From positions 1 through 33,093 of the forward strand of contig CANPHV010000006.1 of assembly GCA_947573965.1 (NCBI GenBank): DNA of 33,093 bases, given 5' to 3'. The stretch is from an uncultured Clostridium sp. (GTDB lineage: Bacteria > Bacillota > Clostridia > TANB77 > CAG-508). This document shows, piece by piece, positions 7,576-16,380 of this stretch (the stretch's first letter is position 1; each line of letters starts with the position of its first letter). The notes below the pieces were generated by a model. The model made no database searches. It was given only the letters and a program-made list of their open reading frames with translations, and was not told where the DNA came from. Position numbers and translations under genes: made by a program.

Positions 7576-8215
7576 ATGAAAAAAAATGTGAGAAAACAAA
7601 ATGCAGGAATTACTTTGATTGCTTTGGTCATTACGATTATCGTACTTTTAATTCTAGCAGGAATTAGTATTGCAACCCTAACAGGAGAAAATGGAATATT
7701 AACGAAAGCTAATAATGCAGCAAAAGAGAGTGACATAGCAGACACGAAAGAACAAATCAAAATAGAACTCATGGGAAGTTTTGATGACAAGGGAAATAGC
7801 TATACCAATCAAGATGTAATAAATGCTGTTAAGAAAATAACAGGAAAAGAGGTAGTTGAAAACACCGAGAAGGTGCAGAGCCTAAAAGGAAATGAGGTTG
7901 ATATTTCAGATTTGTGGCTTAGTGGCAATATTGTTCGATTTTCAATTGAGGGGGTTTTTTATGAAGTCGAAAAAGGAACTACGTGGAATGAGTATTTAAA
8001 TCAAAATAATCCAGATGGATATTATGGATGGTTGTGGTATGGTAAAGGTGAAGTTATGTACTTTGTAAGCGATCTTATTGAATCAGTGACAGTAAAATAT
8101 CTAAGAGATAAAAATGATCAGCAAGTATATAAAAATGATTTAATAAAATCACGGGAATTATAATTTTAATGGAGAAGGAAATTATAGAACTATTTATACT
8201 TTTGGTCAAAATTAA
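7576..8215 (+). CDS. Pilin-like secreted protein, end restored by a +1 shift at CGG
   Basis: The N-terminus (AGITLIALVITIIVLLILAG, then ATLTGENGILTKANNAAKE) is nearly identical to that of the protein at 1020: a prepilin-like leader, one membrane helix without Glu5, and a helical linker. The rest is a short beta-rich domain that I do not recognise. Without a shift the protein stops at 8163 with 195 residues. At CGG 8152-8154, skipping C8152 reads GGG and continues SGNYNFNGEGNYRTIYTFGQN to a TAA at 8213-8215, giving 212 residues and a natural-looking end right before the terminator. A GAAGGAGAAGAG ribosome site precedes the ATG. It is probably an extracellular or pseudopilin-like protein; its partner is unknown. 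Confidence 0.7.
8152..8155 (+). other. CGG-G +1 frameshift site in the second pilin-like gene
   Basis: The zero frame reads AAA TCA CGG GAA TTA TAA. Dropping C8152 reads TCA GGG AAT TAT AAT and extends the protein by 17 residues relative to the zero-frame stop. This is the only one of the six sites that uses GGG rather than GGA. Confidence 0.6.
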
Positions 8216-8231
8216 TAATTCATGTAATATC

Positions 8232-8270
8232 AAAGAAGGTATAGGTAAAAGCTATGACCTTCTTTTTTTT
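8232..8270 (+). terminator. Terminator of the second pilin-like gene
   Basis: AAAGAAGGT (8232-8240) pairs with ACCTTCTTT (8257-8265), with inner ATAG/CTAT pairing, followed by T residues to 8270. It lies 16 bases after the stop of the shifted frame. Confidence 0.8.
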
Positions 8271-8400
8271 AGCAGACTACATTTATAAGCAAACAAAAAA
8301 AGTAAAAAAATAGGAAATGAAGAAGGATTTATGTAAAATGCGTCGAATAATATAACTATGTATAATAAATTGAAAAATATTAAAAGAAAGTGAGGAAAAG

Positions 8401-10179
8401 ATGCAACGATACAGTGATGAAATAATAGAAGAAGTAAGACAAACAAATGACATTGTAGATATCATATCACAATATGTGCATTTAAAAAGAAGTGGAAGAA
8501 ATTTCTTTGGACTATGTCCATTTCATAACGAAAAATCGCCATCCTTTTCCGTATCACCAGACAAGCAAATATTTCATTGTTTCGGTTGTGGAGTAGGAGG
8601 AAACGTATTTACTTTTCTAACCAAAATAGAAGGAATAAACTTTGTAGAAGCCATACAAACATTAGCAGAAAGAGCCAACATACAATTGCCAACCTTAGAA
8701 AGCAATGGAGACACAGCAAAAGAACAACTAAAAAGCAAAGTCTATAAAGTAAACGAATTCACAGCCAAGTATTATCATGAAAACCTATACAAACCAGAAG
8801 CAAAAATCGCACAAGAATATATAAAAAAAAGAAAACTAACCAATGAAACTTTACAATCATTTCAAATTGGATATTCAGGAAAATTTGACGAACTATATCA
8901 AGAATTAAAAAAGCAAGGATTTGAAGAACCAGAAATTTTAGAATCGGGATTAGTCAATAAAAATGATAGAGGGCAATATATAGACAGGTATCGAAACAGA
9001 CTCATGTTTCCCATTTGTGATAGCAGAGGAAGAGTCATTGCCTTTGGAGGGAGAGTTTTAGACGATTCCAAGCCAAAATACATCAATTCACCAGAAAACG
9101 TTGTATATAGCAAAGGGAGAAATTTATTTGGACTAAACGTTGCTAAAAAAGGGGACACCAAGCAACTATTAATCGTAGAAGGCTATATGGATGTAATATC
9201 TTTGCATCAAAGAGGAATTACCAATGTAGTAGCACCATTAGGAACAGCTTTAACGCAGCAACAAGGATGGTTACTAAGAAAAAATTCAGAAAAAATCATA
9301 GTAAGTTTTGACTCAGACGAAGCAGGAATGATGGCAAAAATGAGAGCATTAGACATTTTACAGAACATGGGATGTGACTTACGAATTTTGCAAATGGAAG
9401 GAGCCAAAGACCCAGACGAATACATCATAAAATATGGGAATGCCAGATTTAATAATCTAGTAGAAAAAGCACTTTCTGTAATTGAATTTAAAGTAAAAGT
9501 ATTAAAACAAAATCTCAATTTAGAAGTCGTAAATGATAAAATAAAATTCTTAAATGAAATTGCCAAATTAATAGCCAAAATAGACAACACCATAGAAAGA
9601 GAAGTATATATCGAAAAAATTGCAAAAGAATATGACATATCCAAAGAAGCCATCTATGCAGAAGTCAATAAATTAACCTATGTAGGAACCAAAAGTGAAA
9701 AAATATTGGAAAAAACAAAACCAATCATAACGCATAAAAAAAAGCAGGAAGAAATTCCACAGCCAATTATTAAACGAGAAAATACAGTAATAGCAATTTT
9801 ATTAACAGGAGACAACAACATTTTTCAAATTATAAAACAAAACATACAAGTTCAAGACTTTAAAGACACAATTAATCAAGAAATTGCAAAAAAGCTGTAT
9901 GAAGAATTTGAAAAAGGAAATAGTAATATAAACAGCGTAATTGATGCTTTAGGAGAAGAAGAACAAAGTCATATTACAGAAATTATGGCAGATGATTATG
10001 AAATTGAAGACTTAGAAAAAGCAATAGATGACATTATGAAGGGCTATGAGAGGGACAAGTTAAATAGCCGTAAATATGAAATAGTAGAATTATTAGAGGG
10101 GAATTTGGAAACTAACCAAAAAAAGGAATTAGAAAAAGAATTGAATGAAATTTTTATTAGGTTAGCAAAAATCAAATAA
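8401..10179 (+). CDS. dnaG: DNA primase DnaG
   Basis: A 592-residue primase that makes RNA primers at the replication fork. The N-terminal CHC2 zinc finger is visible ([13 protein letters not shown], then HCFGCGVGG). The DnaG catalytic core follows ([19 protein letters not shown]). The Toprim domain has the glutamate in [12 protein letters not shown] and the acidic SFDSDEAG motif. The C-terminal region is less conserved and would bind the replicative helicase. The ATG at 8401 follows an AAGTGAGG ribosome site, and a TATAAT lies at 8361-8366 without a convincing -35. It is followed 29 bases later by rpoD, the classical macromolecular-synthesis arrangement that couples replication initiation with the main sigma factor. 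Confidence 0.97.
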   Translation: MQRYSDEIIEEVRQTNDIVDIISQYVHLKRSGRNFFGLCPFHNEKSPSFSVSPDKQIFHCFGCGVGGNVFTFLTKIEGINFVEAIQTLAERANIQLPTLESNGDTAKEQLKSKVYKVNEFTAKYYHENLYKPEAKIAQEYIKKRKLTNETLQSFQIGYSGKFDELYQELKKQGFEEPEILESGLVNKNDRGQYIDRYRNRLMFPICDSRGRVIAFGGRVLDDSKPKYINSPENVVYSKGRNLFGLNVAKKGDTKQLLIVEGYMDVISLHQRGITNVVAPLGTALTQQQGWLLRKNSEKIIVSFDSDEAGMMAKMRALDILQNMGCDLRILQMEGAKDPDEYIIKYGNARFNNLVEKALSVIEFKVKVLKQNLNLEVVNDKIKFLNEIAKLIAKIDNTIEREVYIEKIAKEYDISKEAIYAEVNKLTYVGTKSEKILEKTKPIITHKKKQEEIPQPIIKRENTVIAILLTGDNNIFQIIKQNIQVQDFKDTINQEIAKKLYEEFEKGNSNINSVIDALGEEEQSHITEIMADDYEIEDLEKAIDDIMKGYERDKLNSRKYEIVELLEGNLETNQKKELEKELNEIFIRLAKIK

Positions 10180-10208
10180 ATTACCTTGAAGGGGGAAGGA
10201 ATAGAAAA

Positions 10209-11612
10209 ATGGCAAAGAAAAAAGAAGAATTAGAAAAAGAGGAAAAGGGAAAGAAAACAAAAAAAGTAGAAGAACCAAAAAAAGAAGCAAAGAAAAAAAC
10301 AACAGATAAAAAAGAAACAAAGAAAAAAGATAGCGTAAAAGAAAAGAAAGTAGCAGAAAACAAAAAAGAAGAAAAAGAAACAAAAAGTGAAGTAAAAAAA
10401 GCAAAAACAAAACAAGAAAAAACAGAAGAAATAGAAAAAGCAAGAAAAGAAACGAAAAAGAAAATGGAAAAGAAAAAAGAAGATGAAACAGAAAAGGTAG
10501 AAGAAGCACCAGCAAAAACAGCAGAAGAAGGAAAAATAAAAGAAGAAAAAGTCAATAGTATCTTAAAAAAGGCGAAAGAAAAAGGTCAAATAACTTATGG
10601 GGATCTAGCAACTGAATTAGACGATGTAAACCCAGAACAAATTGACCAAGTTTTTGATGCCTTTGAAGAATTAGGGGTAGATTTATTAGCAGACGATTTA
10701 GAAGAAGAGCCAGATATAGAAGACTTAAAAGAAGTAGAAGAATTAAAATTAGACGAAATAACAGATACAAGCTATGAAGGAATTAATGTAGATGACCCAG
10801 TTAGAATGTATTTAAGAGAAATTGGTAGAATTGGGTTATTGACTTTTGAACAAGAACTAGAATTAGCAAAGCAAATACTAGATGGAGACGAAGAAGCAAA
10901 ACAACGATTAGCAGAATCAAATTTAAGATTAGTAGTAAGCATTGCTAAAAAGTATGTAGGTAGAGGAATGTTATTTTTAGACTTAATCCAAGAGGGAAAT
11001 ATGGGGCTTATTAAAGCTGTCGAAAAATTTGATTACACCAAAGGCTTTAAATTTAGTACGTATGCAACTTGGTGGATTAGACAAGCCATTACAAGAGCCA
11101 TTGCAGACCAAGCAAGAACCATTAGAATACCAGTTCATATGGTAGAAACCATTAATAAATTAATTAGAACATCAAGACACTTGTTGCAACAAATGGGAAG
11201 AGAACCAACCCCAGATGAAATCGCAGTAGAAATGGAAATACCAGTGGAAAAAGTAATGGAAATTCAAAAAATAGCACAAGACCCTGTATCATTAGAAACC
11301 CCGATAGGAGAAGAGGACGATAGTCACTTAGGTGACTTTATTCAAGATGATGATAGTCCAGCACCACATGATTCAGCTGCTTATACCTTGTTAAAAGAAC
11401 AATTAGAGGATGTTATGAATACGTTAACACCAAGAGAAGCAAAAGTTTTAAAATTAAGATTTGGATTAGAAGACGGAAAAGCTAGAACCTTAGAAGAAGT
11501 TGGACGTGAGTTTGAAGTAACACGTGAGAGAATTAGACAAATTGAGGCGAAGGCTTTAAGAAAGCTTAGACATCCTAGTAGGAGTAAGAAACTTAGAGAT
11601 TACATGGGGTAA
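10209..11612 (+). CDS. rpoD: Primary sigma factor RpoD (SigA) with a Lys/Glu-rich N-terminal extension
   Basis: A 467-residue housekeeping sigma factor. Residues 1 to about 110 are almost only Lys, Glu, Ala and Thr, a low-complexity charged extension absent from typical clostridial SigA (about 360-380 residues). After it come region 1.1 ([20 protein letters not shown]), region 1.2 ([11 protein letters not shown]), region 2 with the -10-recognising helix ([20 protein letters not shown]), region 3, and region 4 with the -35 helix-turn-helix ([20 protein letters not shown]). The promoters listed here match its TTGACA/TATAAT specificity. A GAAGGGGGAAGGAA site precedes the ATG. An MscS-type gene follows 11 bases later. 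Confidence 0.97.
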   Translation: MAKKKEELEKEEKGKKTKKVEEPKKEAKKKTTDKKETKKKDSVKEKKVAENKKEEKETKSEVKKAKTKQEKTEEIEKARKETKKKMEKKKEDETEKVEEAPAKTAEEGKIKEEKVNSILKKAKEKGQITYGDLATELDDVNPEQIDQVFDAFEELGVDLLADDLEEEPDIEDLKEVEELKLDEITDTSYEGINVDDPVRMYLREIGRIGLLTFEQELELAKQILDGDEEAKQRLAESNLRLVVSIAKKYVGRGMLFLDLIQEGNMGLIKAVEKFDYTKGFKFSTYATWWIRQAITRAIADQARTIRIPVHMVETINKLIRTSRHLLQQMGREPTPDEIAVEMEIPVEKVMEIQKIAQDPVSLETPIGEEDDSHLGDFIQDDDSPAPHDSAAYTLLKEQLEDVMNTLTPREAKVLKLRFGLEDGKARTLEEVGREFEVTRERIRQIEAKALRKLRHPSRSKKLRDYMG

Positions 11613-11623
11613 AGGAGAAGAAC

Positions 11624-12688
11624 ATGAATCAAATTCAAGGATTTTTAGAAAATACAACAACGGTACAAATAATAGATATACTAATTGCAGTAGGAATTAT
11701 TTTACTTTTTAGAATTTTTAGTGGAACCATATCATATATCATTATTAGAATGTTTAAGATAAAAGAAAAAAGAGCTAAGAGTATTAAAGAGAGTGCTTTT
11801 TATAGTCCACTCAAAATATTTTTCATTATATTAGGATTTTATTTGGCAATTGTATTTTTGAAAGAGCCATTAGGGATAACAAGCGAAATTATGCTAGTTG
11901 CCTACAAAGCTTTTATTATAATTAGCACCCTTGCATTTGCAAGAGGACTAGCAGAAAGCTTTACACCCAAATCTTCATTGTATAAAAAGATAAAAGAAAA
12001 GACAAGTCGAGATGTAGAAGATTCTATGTTTGACTTTGCCCTAAAAATCATCCGATTTGTTATTTACATCATAGCAGGATTTATCATTGTCACCGCTTTG
12101 GGTGTCAATCTAAATGGCTTGGTAGCAGGCTTAGGAATTGGTGGTGTTATCTTTACCTTAGCAGCACAAGATACGGCAAAAAATCTATTTGCGGGGGTTG
12201 TTGTTTTCTTGGATAAGCCTTTTATTGTAGGAGATTGGATACAAGTAGATGCTTTTGAGGGAACTGTAGAAGATATTACTTTTCGAAGTACAAGAATAAG
12301 AACTTTTGAGAATTCCGTAGTAAATATTCCAAATGCCATTATTTCTAATGCTTCTATCATCAATTGGAGCAAAATGGAAAAGAGAAGATACCGTATGAAT
12401 TTGTGTATTGAATTAGATACACCATTAGAAAAATTAGAGAGATTTCAAACAAGAGTACAAGATATGCTACAAGCAAGAGATGCCATTTATGATGATTCTA
12501 TTATTGTTAAATTTGATACCATTGCAGACAATGGACTAAATGTGCTAATTTGTAGTTTTACAGATTCAGTAGACTATAATAGCTATATTGCAGAAAGAGA
12601 AGATATTAATTATAAAATTATGAAGATTTTAAGAGAAGAGAATATCGAATTGGCTTATGATACGAAAACCATTCAAATGAAAAAATAA
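11624..12688 (+). CDS. MscS-family mechanosensitive channel
   Basis: A 354-residue membrane protein that would release solutes on hypo-osmotic shock. It has about four N-terminal membrane segments. The pore-lining helix and its conserved continuation are clear (GLVAGLGIGGVIFTLAAQDTAKNLFAG), followed by the beta domain (GDWIQV, then GTVEDITFRSTRIRTFENSVVNIPNA) and the C-terminal alpha/beta domain. The start follows AAAGGAGAAG, 11 bases after rpoD, so it is probably cotranscribed with dnaG-rpoD. That placement is unusual and may simply reflect local gene order. It ends in a strong terminator. Confidence 0.9.
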   Translation: MNQIQGFLENTTTVQIIDILIAVGIILLFRIFSGTISYIIIRMFKIKEKRAKSIKESAFYSPLKIFFIILGFYLAIVFLKEPLGITSEIMLVAYKAFIIISTLAFARGLAESFTPKSSLYKKIKEKTSRDVEDSMFDFALKIIRFVIYIIAGFIIVTALGVNLNGLVAGLGIGGVIFTLAAQDTAKNLFAGVVVFLDKPFIVGDWIQVDAFEGTVEDITFRSTRIRTFENSVVNIPNAIISNASIINWSKMEKRRYRMNLCIELDTPLEKLERFQTRVQDMLQARDAIYDDSIIVKFDTIADNGLNVLICSFTDSVDYNSYIAEREDINYKIMKILREENIELAYDTKTIQMKK

Positions 12689-12733
12689 GAAAAGGGCATA
12701 TAGTGTAAGTACATTATATGCTTCTTTTCTTTT
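12687..12733 (+). terminator. Terminator of the dnaG-rpoD-MscS unit
   Basis: AAGAAAAG (12687-12694) pairs with CTTTTCTT (12724-12731), and inner GCATATA (12696-12702) pairs with TATATGC (12715-12721), followed by T residues. The stem starts in the stop codon. Confidence 0.8.
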
Positions 12734-12843
12734 AAGGAGCTTGGAGAAGATCAAAAATACAAATAAAAGCCAAGAAGAAAAGAGATTTTCACAAGAAAGA
12801 CACAAAAAGAATTTATAATAATAAAAAAATAGAGGTGATAAAA

Positions 12844-13521
12844 ATGCCAAGCAATTGTATATTAGTCGTAGACGACGAACAAAGAATGAGAAAACTCATC
12901 AAAGACTTCCTAAAAGCAAAAGGCTACAGTATCTTAGAAGCAGAAGATGGAGAAAAAGCCTTAGAAATATTCGAAGAAAACAAAAATAAAATTACACTTA
13001 TTTTGCTAGACGTCATGATGCCAAAACTAGACGGATGGTCTGTACTTCGTCAAATAAGGCAAGCCTCAAAAGTGCCAATCATTATGCTAACAGCAAGAGG
13101 CGAAGAGCAAGATGAACTATTTGGCTTTGAATTAGGAGTAGATGAATACATAGCAAAACCATTTAGTCCTAAAATATTAGTAGCAAGAGTAGAGGCTATC
13201 TTAAAAAGGACAACCAAAGATACCAGTGAAGTTAAAGAGTATGCTGGTATCGAAATCGACAAAGAAGGAAGAACCATAAAAGTAGATGGAAAGCCAATCG
13301 AGCTTAGTTTAAGGGAATATGAACTTTTAATTTATCTAATTGAAAACGAAAACATAGCCTTATCTAGGGATAAAATATTAAATAATGTATGGAACTATGA
13401 CTATTATGGAGATTCTAGAACCATTGATAGTCATGTTAAAAAGATAAGACATAAATTAGGAAAAAAAGGAAAATATATTAAAACGATGAGAGGAATTGGT
13501 TATAAGTTTGAAGTAAAATAG
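12844..13521 (+). CDS. OmpR/PhoB-type response regulator
   Basis: A 225-residue two-component response regulator. The receiver domain has the acidic pair D10-D11, the phosphoacceptor D56 (LLDVMMPKLDGW), the Thr switch (MLTARG) and Lys (YIAKPFSP). The C-terminal winged helix has the OmpR signature (SLREYELLIYLIEN, then RTIDSHVKKIRHKL and GIGYKFEV). I chose ATG 12844 because AGAGGTGAT at 12831-12839 is then well spaced; the upstream in-frame GTG at 12835 lies inside that ribosome site. The sensor kinase gene begins 13 bases after the stop, so they form a pair. The target genes are unknown. Confidence 0.93.
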   Translation: MPSNCILVVDDEQRMRKLIKDFLKAKGYSILEAEDGEKALEIFEENKNKITLILLDVMMPKLDGWSVLRQIRQASKVPIIMLTARGEEQDELFGFELGVDEYIAKPFSPKILVARVEAILKRTTKDTSEVKEYAGIEIDKEGRTIKVDGKPIELSLREYELLIYLIENENIALSRDKILNNVWNYDYYGDSRTIDSHVKKIRHKLGKKGKYIKTMRGIGYKFEVK

Positions 13522-13534
13522 AAAGGAAGCCAAA

Positions 13535-15034
13535 ATGGAAAAATTAAAAAATGCATTAAAGTCTGTTAGAGTAAGACTTTTTGTAACCCTGTCATTTGTC
13601 ATTTTGTTAATTATTGTATTCTTAATCTTAGTCAATAACTTTGTATTTGGGCAATTCTATATTTATAGCAAAACCAAAGCATTAAAATCCGTTTATGAAA
13701 TTGTCAACAATCATTATACAAGCCTATCTAATATTGATTTAGAAACGCAACTTGAAAAAATGGCCATCAATAATAACTTTGACATTTTAATTAAAAATGA
13801 CCAAAATGTAAATGTCTATACTTCGAATAAGGACTTTTTTTCTACTTTAGGGCAAATGAAGGAAATGACAAGTCGCTTTAATAGCAACTTAGGAGAAACC
13901 ATAGAAAATAGTGAGGATTTTACTATAAAAAAAATAAAAGACACCAAAAATGATATTACTTATATATTGTTATCAGCTACCCTAGATAATGATTATCTAT
14001 TATACATTAGAATTCCAATCACCTCGATCCAAGAAAGTGTAAAAATATCCAATAACTTTTTATACTTAATGGCAGGGTTTGCTATTCTAATTGCAGCTGT
14101 TATTGTATCTTACGTATCCAGAAAATTTGGAGATCCGATATCAGAATTAAATGGCATTGCTAAAAAAATGGCTAACTTAGACTTTAGCCATAAATACAGA
14201 ATAACAGATGCAGATGATGAAATTAATAACTTAGGAAAAAGCATCAATGCCATGTCAGACAAGTTAGAAAGAACCATTAAACAATTAAGAACGACTAACA
14301 TCGAATTAGAAAAAGACATTGAAGAAAAATCAAAAATCGATGAAATGAGAAAAAGCTTTATTTCCGATGTATCTCACGAATTAAAAACACCAATAGCCTT
14401 AATTCAGGGGTATAGTGAAGGACTGCTAGAAAATGTGAATACAGATGAAGAAAACAGAAAATTTTATGCAGAAGTCATTTTAGACGAGACAAATAAAATG
14501 GATAAACTAGTAAAACAATTATTAGAACTTATGAAACTAGAATATGGAAAAAGAGAATTCCAAGATAAAAAATTTAATTTAGTAGAATTAGAAAAAGAAG
14601 TTGTTAGAAAATCACAAGTAATGTTAGAAGAAAAGCAAATAGAAATTCAATTTAAAACACCAGAAGAAATCAATGTATTTGCGGATGACTTTTACATAGA
14701 GCAAGTGATTAGTAATTACATAACCAATGCCATAAAGCATATAAAAGAAGTAAAGGGAAAGAAATATATTAAAATAGAAAATGTAGTAGACATCGAGAAA
14801 AACAAAGTAAGAGTAAAAGTATTTAACACAGGAGATAATATCGCAGAAGAAAACATAGCACGAATTTGGAACCGATTTTTTAAAGTGGATGAATCAAGAA
14901 ATCGTGAAGAGGGAGGAACTGGAATTGGTTTGTCTTTTGTGAAAGCAGTTATGAACAATTATGGAAATGTATATGGTGTCATTAATCAAGAAAATGGCGT
15001 AGAATTTTATTTAGAATTAGATTTCTTGTTGTAA
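13535..15034 (+). CDS. Membrane sensor histidine kinase
   Basis: A 499-residue kinase and partner of the regulator just upstream. Membrane helix 1 spans about residues 14-37, an extracytoplasmic sensing domain about 40-172, and membrane helix 2 about 174-195. A HAMP domain follows (FGDPISELNGIAKKMANLDF). The phosphoaccepting H281 is in DVSHELKTPIALIQGYSEG. The ATPase domain has the N box (NYITNAIKHI), a variant G1 box (FNTGDNI) and the G2 box (GGTGIGLSFVKAVM). The variant FNTG sequence is also seen in VanS/PhoR-like kinases. A GAAAGGAAG site precedes the ATG. The sensed signal cannot be read from the sequence. Confidence 0.93.
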   Translation: MEKLKNALKSVRVRLFVTLSFVILLIIVFLILVNNFVFGQFYIYSKTKALKSVYEIVNNHYTSLSNIDLETQLEKMAINNNFDILIKNDQNVNVYTSNKDFFSTLGQMKEMTSRFNSNLGETIENSEDFTIKKIKDTKNDITYILLSATLDNDYLLYIRIPITSIQESVKISNNFLYLMAGFAILIAAVIVSYVSRKFGDPISELNGIAKKMANLDFSHKYRITDADDEINNLGKSINAMSDKLERTIKQLRTTNIELEKDIEEKSKIDEMRKSFISDVSHELKTPIALIQGYSEGLLENVNTDEENRKFYAEVILDETNKMDKLVKQLLELMKLEYGKREFQDKKFNLVELEKEVVRKSQVMLEEKQIEIQFKTPEEINVFADDFYIEQVISNYITNAIKHIKEVKGKKYIKIENVVDIEKNKVRVKVFNTGDNIAEENIARIWNRFFKVDESRNREEGGTGIGLSFVKAVMNNYGNVYGVINQENGVEFYLELDFLL

Positions 15035-15057
15035 AAAAACAAAAAGAGTAGTATAAT
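15029..15057 (+). promoter_or_regulatory. Promoter of the DUF4190 gene
   Basis: TTGTAA (15029-15034) and TATAAT (15052-15057) are 17 bases apart. The -35 box overlaps the last codons of the kinase gene. Confidence 0.55.
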
Positions 15058-15086
15058 AGAAATATAGGAAAAGGAGGAGATGCTAA

Positions 15087-15515
15087 ATGGACGAAGAGAA
15101 CAAAGTAAACGAAACAGAAAAAATGAATACGAATATGAATTCAAGTACAGAAAAAACAACACCAGTAGTAGAAACAAAAGTAGTAGTCGAAGAACCAAAA
15201 AAAGATAGAAAAGGATTTTGTATTGCCTCTATGGTATTAGGAATTGTAGCACTTGTATTTTTTTGTATATGGTATGTATCAATACCTTGTGCTATCTTAG
15301 CCATCATATTTGGAGTATTAGGAATTAAATCAACAGGAAAAGGAATGGCAATTGCAGGACTAATAACAGGATCTATTGGCTTAGTAGTTTCTATTCTTAT
15401 CATTGTATTTCTATTTGTATTTGGTGTAGCAATAGGACTTTCAGAATCATTCGATTGGGACGATGATAATTACGGTGGACATTATAGAAATCACAGTTGG
15501 TATGATTATGATTAA
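15087..15515 (+). CDS. Small DUF4190-type membrane protein
   Basis: A 142-residue protein. Residues 1-45 are hydrophilic and rich in Glu, Thr and Val. Two long hydrophobic hairpin helices follow, with the DUF4190 pattern (GFCIASMVLGIVALV ... AILAIIFGVLGIKSTGKGMAIAGLITGSIGLV). The end is an acidic, aromatic tail (DWDDDNYGGHYRNH). The family function is unknown; members are small membrane proteins, often near signalling or envelope genes. An AAAGGAGGAG ribosome site, its own promoter and a terminator suggest a single-gene unit next to the two-component system. Confidence 0.75.
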   Translation: MDEENKVNETEKMNTNMNSSTEKTTPVVETKVVVEEPKKDRKGFCIASMVLGIVALVFFCIWYVSIPCAILAIIFGVLGIKSTGKGMAIAGLITGSIGLVVSILIIVFLFVFGVAIGLSESFDWDDDNYGGHYRNHSWYDYD

Positions 15516-15521
15516 GTTCAG

Positions 15522-15560
15522 CAGGGATTAAGGGACGTTCCTTAAAATCCCTGTTTTTTT
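15522..15560 (+). terminator. Terminator of the DUF4190 gene
   Basis: CAGGGATT (15522-15529) pairs with AATCCCTG (15546-15553), with an inner AAGG/CCTT stem around GACGTT, followed by seven T residues. The loop motif GGGACGTTCC resembles the GGGACGGTTC arm at 28765-28831, so a dispersed repeat may have been adopted as a terminator. Confidence 0.8.
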
Positions 15561-15619
15561 GTTCTCAATTTTTTTAACTTTTCCCAAGAATTTTTTAAAA
15601 AATCCTTCTTCCAATTCCC

Positions 15620-15717
15620 CCAAAAAATTCTCCACCAAAAGTTTCCTAAAAATTCCCCTAAAAGACTCCTAAAAATTTCCCCAAAGAAACCCGGAACCAG
15701 TGGGGAGAACCAGTGGG
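15620..15717. repeat. C-rich degenerate tandem repeats before the ECF sigma gene
   Basis: Units of 11 and 12 bases alternate: AAAAGTTTCCT (15637-15647), AAAAATTCCCCT (15648-15659), AAAAGACTCCT (15660-15670), AAAAATTTCCCC (15671-15682), with a weaker copy before and after. This makes a 23-bp period of about two helical turns. A separate direct repeat, GAACCAGTGGG, lies at 15694-15704 and 15707-15717. The C-rich plus strand is unlike the rest of the window. I see no gene in 15561-15822. Confidence 0.5.
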
Positions 15718-15726
15718 AAAGAAAAC

Positions 15727-15754
15727 TGTAACAAAATAGATTTTGAATTGTATA
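15727..15754 (+). promoter_or_regulatory. Possible ECF-type promoter
   Basis: TGTAAC (15727-15732) and GTATA (15750-15754) resemble an ECF -35/-10 pair with its typical AAC element. Such promoters usually serve the sigma factor's own gene, here the one at 15823. The -10 is weak, so this is tentative. Confidence 0.35.
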
Positions 15755-15822
15755 TTTTTTATAAAGTCACCAATCAAATTCAGGAACAAAGGGAGAAATG
15801 AGAAAGAAAAGAGGAAATGTAA

Positions 15823-16380
15823 ATGACAAACGAAGAAACAGACCAAGAATTATATAAACAATATCTAACAGGCGATGAGGAAGCATTCGAAAAATTAGTG
15901 ATAAGACATAAAAATAGTATGATATATTTTATTTCTAGATATACGAAAAATATACAAATTGCAGAAGATATATCGCAAGATGTGTTTGTTTATTTGTTGA
16001 TAAATAAAAATCAATATGATTTAAAATATTCTTTTAAAACATACCTCTATATGATTGCGAAGTGTCGAGCGATTAATTATTTAAAAAGAGAAAAAAGAGT
16101 AATTCCAATAGATGATACGACAAATATTTACGTAGAGGATGAGACTTTAGAGGAAACAATTTTTAAGGATGAAAAGGCACGAAATTTAAGAAAAGTAATA
16201 AATCAGTTAAAGCCAGATTATCAGGCAGTTATCTATTTGACTTCGTTTGAAGGTCTGAAATATAAAGAAGTAGCCAAGATTATGGATAAAAATATCAATC
16301 AGATTAAAGTGTTGATAAATCGTGCTAAGAAAAAAATTAGAATATTATTGGAGAAGGAGGGATTTTCTTATGAAGGCTAA
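15823..16380 (+). CDS. ECF-subfamily RNA polymerase sigma factor
   Basis: A 185-residue alternative sigma factor. Region 2 is clear (YKQYLTGDEEAFEKLVIRHK, then AEDISQDVFVYLL and SFKTYLYMIAKCRAINYLKR), as is region 4 (LKPDYQAVIYLTSFEGLKYKEVAKIM, then NQIKVLINRAKKKIR). Regions 1 and 3 are absent, as expected for the ECF group. The start is ATG 15823 with an AGAGGAAATG ribosome site. Its 3' end overlaps the next gene by 11 bases, a common sign of translational coupling with an anti-sigma factor. The stimulus is unknown; an envelope signal is likely because the partner spans the membrane. Confidence 0.9.
   Translation: MTNEETDQELYKQYLTGDEEAFEKLVIRHKNSMIYFISRYTKNIQIAEDISQDVFVYLLINKNQYDLKYSFKTYLYMIAKCRAINYLKREKRVIPIDDTTNIYVEDETLEETIFKDEKARNLRKVINQLKPDYQAVIYLTSFEGLKYKEVAKIMDKNINQIKVLINRAKKKIRILLEKEGFSYEG

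Noticed and set aside
8140..8150. Frame break in the pilin-like gene as an A-run deletion
   Set aside because: Adding one A at 8144-8148 would also restore the frame, but skipping C8152 at CGG gives an equally good join and follows the rule seen at the other five sites.
10162..10555. Minus-strand ORFs rich in Leu, Phe and Ser opposite rpoD
   Set aside because: They are the complement of the Lys/Glu-rich rpoD extension and have no independent support.
15658..15846. Minus-strand ORF in the C-rich region
   Set aside because: Low-complexity Phe/Leu translation, no ribosome site, and it runs antisense into the start of the ECF sigma gene.
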